This document shows, piece by piece, positions 44,512 to 53,376 of a DNA stretch of 64,000 nucleotides. The position numbers were made by a program, and so were the translations under genes. The stretch is from assembly GCA_947444305.1 (NCBI GenBank), contig CANEZP010000009.1, positions 111,401-175,400 on the forward strand. Reading direction: 5' to 3'. The DNA is from Pseudobdellovibrionaceae bacterium. GTDB taxonomy: Bacteria; Bdellovibrionota; Bdellovibrionia; Bdellovibrionales; UBA1609. Within the stretch, counting starts at the first letter, position 1. Each line of letters starts with the position of its first letter. The notes under the pieces were generated by a model. It saw only the letters and a program-made list of their open reading frames with translations, did not search any database and had not been told where the DNA came from.

Positions 44512-45624
44512 ATGGATTTAAACTTTCGAAACTTAAGCGCGCACCCCGCCGTCTATCCTATCGCGACCGCGATCTTTTTCGCATTTTGCGGAGCGATTTT
44601 CACCGTGGATGAATACGGAAGGGTCCTCGAAACTCATCGCTCCGCTTACCTCGTGCTAAAATGCTTTTTCTCGTTGGCGGGGCTTTCTTTTGCCGCTTGG
44701 TTTTACCTGCGCAAAGCCAATGATCTATCGCTCGGACTATTCGCGTCGATCCTGAATCTTTATGTTCTGACGTTCATGTGGTACGCGCCGCTGTATGAGA
44801 TGGCCTACCTGCAAGGTTCAATCGCCGCGAGTTTTTTTAGATTCCAAAGGAATTGGATTTTTCCCCTTGTTTTCGGGCTGGGGCTGGTTGGAATCTTACT
44901 TACCTATCACGCACAAGATGAGATGCACTGGCAACTACCGGCCGAAACGCGCAGCGATTGGATTTTGATATCGTTGATCATGTTTCTAGTTTCTTCCCTC
45001 GTCCAAAGGTTTGCGAGCGGGCAAACCGCGGGTGAGCGAGAGCGCATCGAGCGCCTAAGTGCCCTTGGCCACGACGCGGTTCGTATTCTCCATGACGTTA
45101 AGGGTCTTTCTTCGACACCCTTATTGCTTTCGCAAAGGGTGGTGAACGCGGGCGATCTACAAGAATTGGCCGTGTCCCTCGAGAAGGTGCAAAAGTTTTT
45201 ACGGACGACGCAACGGCTGGTGAACGTTCGTGAAACCATCCGGAAAATCCAACTCGTTACTTTATTGGCGATGGTTCAAGATATTCTCGCCGCGAGGCTC
45301 AAGGGGATCGAGATCGATTTGCCGAAAGAATCGTTCGAAGTAGAATGTAATCCTAACCGCATGTTCTCGGTGCTCTATAACGTGCTTCTCATTCTTGGTG
45401 AGAGTTTTGACGAAATTCAAACTACCGAAGCCAAAATATGGGTAGAGCTCGGCGATGGAATGATCAGAATCTTCGACAATAATCTCGTTCACGCGTGCAA
45501 CGTGCGAAGCGGAGCTCAGGAGCTTCGGGAGCGCGTCATCGCGAGTGACTTGCGCAGAATGAACTGGCGCGGTCGGTTTAGCCACGGGCCGGCGGGGAAT
45601 TGCTTCGCGATGCAAATCAACTAA
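44512..45624 (+). CDS. Membrane histidine kinase-like protein, H-box kept, ATP site degenerate
   Basis: 370 residues. Five or six membrane helices (about residues 14-165), a linker helix, then a DHp-like region with RILHDVKGLSSTP (His194; also His187). The following catalytic domain is poorly conserved: the N-box reads FSVLYNVLLILGESF without the second Asn, the G1 position reads RIFDNN, and no GLGL motif is present. It should accept but not make phosphate. It is a paralogue of the minus-strand kinase at 45621, sharing the PLYE-AYLQ helix and AQD-HW loop. The two genes are tail to tail with interleaved stop codons. Weak ribosome site. Confidence 0.82.
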   Translation: MDLNFRNLSAHPAVYPIATAIFFAFCGAIFTVDEYGRVLETHRSAYLVLKCFFSLAGLSFAAWFYLRKANDLSLGLFASILNLYVLTFMWYAPLYEMAYLQGSIAASFFRFQRNWIFPLVFGLGLVGILLTYHAQDEMHWQLPAETRSDWILISLIMFLVSSLVQRFASGQTAGERERIERLSALGHDAVRILHDVKGLSSTPLLLSQRVVNAGDLQELAVSLEKVQKFLRTTQRLVNVRETIRKIQLVTLLAMVQDILAARLKGIEIDLPKESFEVECNPNRMFSVLYNVLLILGESFDEIQTTEAKIWVELGDGMIRIFDNNLVHACNVRSGAQELRERVIASDLRRMNWRGRFSHGPAGNCFAMQIN

Positions 45625-46748
45625 CGGTCTAAAAACCAAAGTTTAGAAATCGATACGCCCGCTTGGTGCTCGATTTCAAACCGGATATTTAATCGTTTCA
45701 AATCTTCACGGATAATTTCTAGACCGAGACCGCGATCGTCGCGGGCGTGCTCGCCGGCTAAATTAATATGGTTACCGTCCGCGTAGCTAAGACAATGACC
45801 CTCCCAGCTAATGACGATCCTCGCGAGGGTCGTTTGGCGTCGTTCAGCAAATTCGACCGAATTGAGCAAAAGATTGAAGAATACCGATCTCAGTATCTCA
45901 CGGTCTGATTTTACGATCACCGGCCCCGGAGGGAGCAGGATGGCGGTTGAACCTAAACGAGATTGAAGGCGCCCGAAGGTTTCGGACCAAAGGTCGATGA
46001 CGTCGACCTCCGTTGTCACAACCGAAGCGCCGGTTTTTGCACGAAAGCTTCTGAGCGTCACTTGCGCGACCTTAAGCTCGGCTTGAATGGCGCGCATCAC
46101 CTCCGTCATCTCAGCGCCCGTCGAAGACTTAGAAAGATCTAACGGAACTTGTAAACGAGCCTCAACTTCGCGGAGCAAAGTCGACGCCTCTGAGCCGACC
46201 AAACTTAAACGTGAAAGCCTATCTTCCTGTCTTCGGAAAGCACTCACGGCGTATTTTTGGATCATCCAAGTCAGCAAGAAAAAGATCACCGCGATGAAGA
46301 CCCAATCCACGCGGGAGGCGGGCGGCACCGTCCAATGCAAAGAATCTTGCGCGGCGTACGTTACATAAATGCCTAAAAGTCCGATGCCGAACGCGATCAC
46401 GAACAGATTTTGGTTCCTCACTTTGAAAAAAGCGCAACCGATCGCGCACTGAAGATAAGCGACTTCGTATAGCGGCGCGAGCCACATGAAAAATACGCTG
46501 TAGACGATGGTCAGGGCAAAGAAGCTTCCGACGAGCCAATCGCGATCGGGCCGGCGCCAGAATTCATAGGCTGCGAAATACCCTGCTATGCCGAAAAGTA
46601 TTTTAGCCGTAACAAAAACTACCTTGGAAACGCCTTCGAAGCGGCCCGCCTCGATAAGGGCGTGCGACCAACTAAAACTTGCGAACAACAACGCCGCGTA
46701 AACCGGGTAGCTGAACTGTCTTCTAATTGAAGATAAAGCCGCGTCCAT
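45621..46748 (-). CDS. Membrane histidine kinase-like protein, ATP site kept, phospho-acceptor His missing
   Basis: 375 residues, same layout as the convergent paralogue: five or six membrane helices to about residue 163, DHp-like helices, catalytic ATPase domain. The ATPase domain looks functional: N-box RSVFFNLLLNSVEFAE with both Asn, G1 SYADGN, G2 DRGLGLEIIREDL. In the DHp, the place of the partner's LHDVKG reads LREVEA (Arg193) and the GHD position reads GSE, so no His is available. It overlaps the response-regulator gene by 26 bases, so both are one operon. It may phosphorylate a partner in trans. Confidence 0.85.
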   Translation of the reverse strand: MDAALSSIRRQFSYPVYAALLFASFSWSHALIEAGRFEGVSKVVFVTAKILFGIAGYFAAYEFWRRPDRDWLVGSFFALTIVYSVFFMWLAPLYEVAYLQCAIGCAFFKVRNQNLFVIAFGIGLLGIYVTYAAQDSLHWTVPPASRVDWVFIAVIFFLLTWMIQKYAVSAFRRQEDRLSRLSLVGSEASTLLREVEARLQVPLDLSKSSTGAEMTEVMRAIQAELKVAQVTLRSFRAKTGASVVTTEVDVIDLWSETFGRLQSRLGSTAILLPPGPVIVKSDREILRSVFFNLLLNSVEFAERRQTTLARIVISWEGHCLSYADGNHINLAGEHARDDRGLGLEIIREDLKRLNIRFEIEHQAGVSISKLWFLDR

Positions 46749-47361
46749 AAACGACCTTAAGTTTTGATTCGAGGACGGGGATTTTACGTTTCAGATTTGT
46801 GATGTGCGTGTCCAAGGCGTTGCGGCTGGCGGCTTCCCGGCCCATCGCCATTTGCAATAAGGCTTTACGCTCAACGGTCTTGCCGGAATTATCGACGAGA
46901 ATTTCTAAAATTTTATATTCGATCGGCGTGAGGCTGATTTGCCCATCGCATATCGTCACGCAGTGTCTCTCGCGGTCGAACTCAAACTTATCGGTCAGGG
47001 CCGGCGGCGGTACCGCCTTCAAGATGGCCTCCTCAAGTTCATCGATCATGAAAGGCTTCTCTAGAAACCCCGCGACCGAACGTTTCATGAAGTCGATGGC
47101 CATTTCACGGTCGGGATAGCCCGACATAATGATCACCGGCGTACGGTGGCCAAAATCGCGTAAGCTGTCGAGCCAGCGAATGCCGTCTTCCCGGCCTAAT
47201 TTATAATCCAGCAAGATGACGTCGGGTGTTTTCGTTCTCGCGATGGCCAATGAAGCTTCGAAATCCGAGTTGATCGTAATCTCAAACTTCGGCCGTAATT
47301 GAGTCGCAATTTCGTGCGCCAAGGCTTGATCGTCATCAACGAGAAGAATATTTATTTTCAT
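46723..47361 (-). CDS. OmpR-family response regulator
   Basis: 212 residues. Receiver domain with acidic DDD (residues 9-11), phospho-acceptor Asp in VILLDYKLG (about D52), Ser/Thr switch in IIMSGYP and Lys in LEKPF. C-terminal winged helix: SLTPIEYKILEILVDNSGKTVERKALL, ALDTHITNLKRKI and VVYGRGFIF. The linker between domains is short. Operon with the kinase-like gene at 45621. TTGAAC direct repeats in its own upstream region are a plausible target. Confidence 0.93.
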   Translation of the reverse strand: MKINILLVDDDQALAHEIATQLRPKFEITINSDFEASLAIARTKTPDVILLDYKLGREDGIRWLDSLRDFGHRTPVIIMSGYPDREMAIDFMKRSVAGFLEKPFMIDELEEAILKAVPPPALTDKFEFDRERHCVTICDGQISLTPIEYKILEILVDNSGKTVERKALLQMAMGREAASRNALDTHITNLKRKIPVLESKLKVVYGRGFIFN

Positions 47362-47434
47362 ATAATCTCTAAATGATAAATGCGTATTCCATGCCTTGCA
47401 CCAGGAAACTGCTTAAGAGTTTATCGAATCACTG

Positions 47435-47526
47435 TTGAACTTTCTTTGAACAATGCAAACTTGAACATTTACTGAATTTGTCGGCACCGTGCGCTTCCGA
47501 AAGGTGTTGTGGATCGTAAGTTGAAC
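47435..47526. promoter_or_regulatory. TTGAAC direct repeats between regulator and lipoprotein genes
   Basis: TTGAAC occurs at 47435, 47446, 47461 and 47521, the first two 11 bases apart (one helical turn), the next 15 on. Tandem direct repeats at helical spacing are the usual target of OmpR-type regulators, and this region separates the divergent regulator gene and the lipoprotein gene. Confidence 0.55.
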
Positions 47527-47548
47527 GTAATCGTCGGATACCTTTCGG
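47497..47548 (+). promoter_or_regulatory. Stem-loop masking the ribosome site of the lipoprotein gene
   Basis: Perfect 9-base arms CCGAAAGGT (47497-47505) and ACCTTTCGG (47540-47548); the right arm runs into the GGAGG ribosome site at 47547-47551 of the next gene. The 34-base loop holds the fourth TTGAAC copy. In the transcript this could limit translation. Confidence 0.55.
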
Positions 47549-47557
47549 AGGCAAAGA

Positions 47558-48751
47558 ATGAAACAGTTGATGTTTAAACAATTGATCGCGGGCGCAGCGG
47601 TGTCGGTCTTAACTCTCACCGGTTGCGGTGGCAGCTCTAGTGGATCAGCCAGCGAAGGTAGCGCATCGCCCAAAGGCACGGGCTATCTCAAAATCGCTCT
47701 GCCTGAAATTCCGGAAGCGGGCGTGGCCTCGGCCGGCGCCGGGACCCTTGCTCAGGTTATTACTTCGGGCACTTACGCAGAAGCACCGAGTGTGCTCAGC
47801 TTTGCGCTAGAAGATTTAAATACGGATGAAGCTTGCGTCGGCGGCTCAAGCAACATCCCCTTCGTGATCTGCATCGTTGAATCCCTCGGGATCAATGCCG
47901 CCGGTACGTATAACGGTCAAACTCCTAAGGGTGAAGCCGCGCAGGCCGTGGTCACTAATCTGACGGGCGATCCGGATGGCTACACTTTGCAGGCCGAGGT
48001 GACGCTGACCGGTAGTAGCGAAAAAGTGTTCTCATATAAGGCTGATGCCGACGGTAAGGCCGGCGTCATCGAAATTAAGCCCGATAGCATCTTCGCCACC
48101 AATTCGCCCGGCAAAACAGGAATACGCGTCTCTTGGAACTCGACGGCGGTCGCATCCCAAGCCATTGAGTACTCACACCATTATTCCGGCACCTCAAGCA
48201 ACATCGTCAGCGAGCAAGTTACTTACATCGTAGCGGTCATCAACGGCATGACCGGCGTCGCCGACATGGCTTCGCGCCACTACATGTACGTGGATTCGTT
48301 GAGCGGATTTCAAGAGGCGAATTCGCGCTTCGCACAATCGCGCGTCGGTCTGGACCGCACGATCGTTCTTCACGCTTCGTGCACCAACGGTTCGTCGCCG
48401 GTTGAAGGCGGCGCGTGCTTCAATCCGTCGGCCTCCGGCTTAGACGAGCTTGTCGCGGGTAAACAGCTTACGTGCGGAACGGTTAATACCTCGGGCTTAA
48501 TTGAGCTCAATGTTACCGACTCGGTCGCTTTAACAAACGCAACGGCAGGATCGATGGCGGCCGCGACGAATTTTAGCGCGGATGCCACCTGCGCGACTTT
48601 AAAAAATACCGTCGGCGCGGGTGATGCGTTCATCGTTCGTTTGGACAAGAACGATGCGCCGGGCTTGGAGCAAAAAGGTATTCACCATATCGTACGCGCC
48701 GCTACGTACAACAACATGAAGCTGCTTTCGAGCGGCAACTTTTTGCAATAG
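47558..48751 (+). CDS. Lipoprotein of unknown function
   Basis: 397 residues. Lipobox LTLTGCGG, then a Gly/Ser linker and a mostly beta mature part rich in Ser/Thr/Ala with paired Cys (EACVGG, VICIVE, ASCTNG, GACFNP, LTCGTV, ATCATL). The composition suggests an exposed, adhesin-like surface lipoprotein. GGAGG precedes the ATG. The upstream repeats and hairpin indicate control by the adjacent two-component genes. No family recognised. Confidence 0.8.
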   Translation: MKQLMFKQLIAGAAVSVLTLTGCGGSSSGSASEGSASPKGTGYLKIALPEIPEAGVASAGAGTLAQVITSGTYAEAPSVLSFALEDLNTDEACVGGSSNIPFVICIVESLGINAAGTYNGQTPKGEAAQAVVTNLTGDPDGYTLQAEVTLTGSSEKVFSYKADADGKAGVIEIKPDSIFATNSPGKTGIRVSWNSTAVASQAIEYSHHYSGTSSNIVSEQVTYIVAVINGMTGVADMASRHYMYVDSLSGFQEANSRFAQSRVGLDRTIVLHASCTNGSSPVEGGACFNPSASGLDELVAGKQLTCGTVNTSGLIELNVTDSVALTNATAGSMAAATNFSADATCATLKNTVGAGDAFIVRLDKNDAPGLEQKGIHHIVRAATYNNMKLLSSGNFLQ

Positions 48752-48775
48752 TGGAATCAAACTAGAAAACGAACG

Positions 48776-48803
48776 GGGACGACCGGAGACGGCGTCCCTT
48801 TTT
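48776..48803 (+). terminator. Intrinsic terminator of the lipoprotein gene
   Basis: Stem GGGACG / CGTCCC (48776-48781, 48793-48798) followed by TTTTT, 25 bases after the stop. Confidence 0.8.
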
Positions 48804-48806
48804 GTA

Positions 48807-49238
48807 TTAACGGGGCCAGAGTTCGCGAATACGCGCGATGGTTTCGCGGCACACGCAGTGCAAGCCGTTGAAAGCCGAAAGCTCTTTGCTGGTCGTCGGC
48901 GTATTTTTTGCGATCGCGGCGAAGTTGCAGGTGTCACGGCGAACTTGAATCCACAACGTTTGCGAACTATTTAGTTTCTCGAGCGCCTCGGTGCCACGCG
49001 GTCCATCGCGAAGGACGGGGTACCAGGACTGCAGTAGGCTCTCCATGTATTTATTAAGCTTTTCATTCGTGTCTTTCACGCAGGCGGTTTGCTCGGCGAG
49101 CGTCGTCACCCGTTCGAAACAAGCATCATTTTCGTCGGCGTAAGTTTGCACCTGGCTCCATACGGTGTCCGCGAATGCGGCGTGAGCCGTAATCGGCATT
49201 AAGGAGGAAACAAAAAGGCTGAGGATCAAAGTCTTCAT
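48807..49238 (-). CDS. LprI-like (DUF1311) secreted protein
   Basis: 143 residues from ATG 49238 with signal peptide KTLILSLFVSSLMPITAHA. The mature protein has the LprI lysozyme-inhibitor-like pattern: Cys in ENDACFERV, TACVKDTNEKLNKYMESLL, and KLNSSQTLWIQVRRDTCNF. The end has CVCRETIARIREL. Family members bind lysozyme or are of unknown role. Directly downstream of a second LprI-like gene, likely an operon. Confidence 0.8.
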   Translation of the reverse strand: MKTLILSLFVSSLMPITAHAAFADTVWSQVQTYADENDACFERVTTLAEQTACVKDTNEKLNKYMESLLQSWYPVLRDGPRGTEALEKLNSSQTLWIQVRRDTCNFAAIAKNTPTTSKELSAFNGLHCVCRETIARIRELWPR

Positions 49239-49252
49239 GGTCAAACTTTCTA

Positions 49253-49768
49253 CTAATCTATGTACGAGTTTAAGAAGCGAATGCTGGTCAGCGCGGTTCG
49301 AAAGTGACAGCGCGCGCGCCTGATGTAACCAGCCTGCACGGTGCTCCGGTGAAGAACGTCTTCGAGCCGGCACTGCGCCGTGCGCCAGTTAAGATAGTTA
49401 GGCTGAATCTTGTCGAACGCTTTGAGTTTCGCTTCACCGTTATACTGGCTAGCAAGCACTTCGCGAAAATACGCGATGTACTGATCGTAATATTCCGTGG
49501 CGCGAATCGCGGTCTCTTTGAGGCAAAGATCGAGTTCATCGCCGGTCCGGCCTTTGTAGCAGTTGGCCCAGTCGGCTTCCAATTTTTTGGTGTTCGCGAT
49601 AACGAGGCCTAGCTGCCTCTCCGCGCGCGATTGGGTGGCGTCGTTCTTCGCGGTCGGCGCCGGCGCCGTCGTCGCCGGTGAAGATTCGGGGGCCTGGCGC
49701 CAAGAGGTGGCGTGTAGGGCCGGCAGCATAAATAACAGGAGCAGCAACAGGGAACTTTTCAAGTGTGA
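49253..49768 (-). CDS. LprI-like secreted protein
   Basis: 171 residues from GTG 49768, chosen because it puts the hydrophobic SHLKSSLLLLLLFMLPALHA signal at the N-terminus; the frame extends to 49846. After a Pro/Thr-rich spacer the LprI-like domain follows (WANCYKGRTGDELDLCLKETA; FDKIQPNYLNWRTAQCRLED). It is a diverged relative of the 143-residue protein 14 bases downstream, so probably a tandem duplication. Confidence 0.75.
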   Translation of the reverse strand, partial: SHLKSSLLLLLLFMLPALHATSWRQAPESSPATTAPAPTAKNDATQSRAERQLGLVIANTKKLEADWANCYKGRTGDELDLCLKETAIRATEYYDQYIAYFREVLASQYNGEAKLKAFDKIQPNYLNWRTAQCRLEDVLHRSTVQAGYIRRARCHFRTALTSIRFLNSYID

Positions 49769-49867
49769 CACTCGTCTTTTGGGGTTGGGCCGGGAACGTA
49801 ATTTGACGGCCGCTTCCGCGCAACGTCGGATGCAAAGATTTCCCAAAACGAGTGAATGGATCGTTAA

Positions 49868-52078
<2,211 letters not shown>

Positions 52079-52277
52079 TCAATTTAAAGGCTTCGAATTT
52101 TGAGCGCAAATCAATTCGGCTCAATCGAAGCGGATGGCCGGGTGCGCGCCGGGACGATCCGGGATTCCGGTCTTTTATTTTACGCAAGTAACGTAAGCCG
52201 GGGCACGCGGCGGTGCGGCCTCTTGCATTTCTTCGCTGAATAAAAGTTGGATTAAACTAACGAGGTCAGGAGAAGTT

Positions 52278-52520
52278 ATGAAAAGAAACGTGCATCTACT
52301 TAAGCCGTTAAAAATCGGCGATGACGTGCAGTGGAATTGGATGGGACACAAAATTCAAGGCACGGTCAAAAAGATATACCTTAAACCCGTCACGCAGATG
52401 CGCGACGGAAAGCCTTTTACCCGAAACGGATCTCCGGAGAAGCCCGCGTACTTGGTGAAGTCCGCGGCGGGCTCCCAGATTTTAAAACTACATTCGGAGC
52501 TTAAGGCTTTACGAATTTAA
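52278..52520 (+). CDS. DUF2945 (HVA1 Tudor-like) small protein
   Basis: 80 residues. IGDDVQWNWMGHKIQGTVKKIY and PAYLVKSAAGSQILKLHSEL match the SH3-like DUF2945 domain, with an insertion in the middle. Its 3' end overlaps the convergent methyltransferase gene by 20 bases. The 220-base region upstream, shared with katG, holds only a weak TTACG-N7-CGTAA repeat near 52178. Confidence 0.82.
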   Translation: MKRNVHLLKPLKIGDDVQWNWMGHKIQGTVKKIYLKPVTQMRDGKPFTRNGSPEKPAYLVKSAAGSQILKLHSELKALRI

Positions 52521-53310
52521 GCGTCATGCGGTCGCTCTCGCCGATGGCGAGGTACTTGGCGCGGTCTTTATCACCGAGACGTAAAACGGGCGGTAAAGTC
52601 CAAACACCTTCGGGATAATTTTTGGTGTCTTGCGGGTTCGCGTTGATTTCAGATTTTGCGGCCAACTTAAAGCCGGCTTTGGTAGCCATCTTGATGATGT
52701 CATCCTCACGTACGTAACCCGATTTTGCCTTGGGATCACGTTTGCTCTTGGCCGGGGCGCGATGGTCGACAACCCCGAGAACGCCACCCGGTTTCAAAGC
52801 GTTGAAAAAAGCGGTGAACGCGGCTTGATCGGTGCCGGCGGTCGTCCAATTGTGAACGTTACGGAAGGTCAGAATCATATCCACCGGCGCTTCGACGGGA
52901 AGGTCGGCGGGTAGCGCAAAGTCGATCGTCTTCGCTTTGAGTTCGGGGTGCGCGGCTAACCAGGTTTGCGTGCCCGCAACCATTTTACGAACGTAGTCCA
53001 CGGTGATGACCTTCGGCGATGCCCAGATGTACTGGCCTTGCGCATTCAACAGGGGCGCGAGGATCTCCATGTACCAACCCGCGCCGGGCGTGATCTCGAT
53101 CACGGTCATGTTCGGTTTTAGACCGAAGAAGTTAAGTGTTTCGACCGGGTGCCGGTATTGATCGCGCGCAATGTTTGCCGCCGACCGGTAGGGGCTCGAG
53201 ACCGCTTCTTCGATCGTGGCGGGAGTCGGTTTGGGTTCGGGAGCTTTCGCCGCCGGTGTTTTACAACCTAAAGCAAACAGTACGAGAAACAACGCCGCCA
53301 TATTTTTCAT
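52501..53310 (-). CDS. Lipoprotein SAM methyltransferase-like protein
   Basis: 269 residues from ATG 53310 (GAGGAG six bases upstream). Lipobox FALGC gives a predicted exported lipoprotein, followed by a class I methyltransferase fold: VIEITPGAGWYMEILAPLL, the acidic residue in the next strand (TVDYVRKM), a central VDMILTFRNVHNW and LKPGGVLGVVDHRAP. A SAM enzyme outside the cytoplasm would lack cofactor, so it may have another role. Similar exported homologues are annotated as methyltransferases in many proteobacteria. Confidence 0.85.
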   Translation of the reverse strand: MKNMAALFLVLFALGCKTPAAKAPEPKPTPATIEEAVSSPYRSAANIARDQYRHPVETLNFFGLKPNMTVIEITPGAGWYMEILAPLLNAQGQYIWASPKVITVDYVRKMVAGTQTWLAAHPELKAKTIDFALPADLPVEAPVDMILTFRNVHNWTTAGTDQAAFTAFFNALKPGGVLGVVDHRAPAKSKRDPKAKSGYVREDDIIKMATKAGFKLAAKSEINANPQDTKNYPEGVWTLPPVLRLGDKDRAKYLAIGESDRMTLKFVKP

Positions 53311-53376
53311 TACGAACTCCTCAGCCGTTATAAATTGAACCCAAAGAATTACACCGCGCGATTTGCGCGGCAAGGG

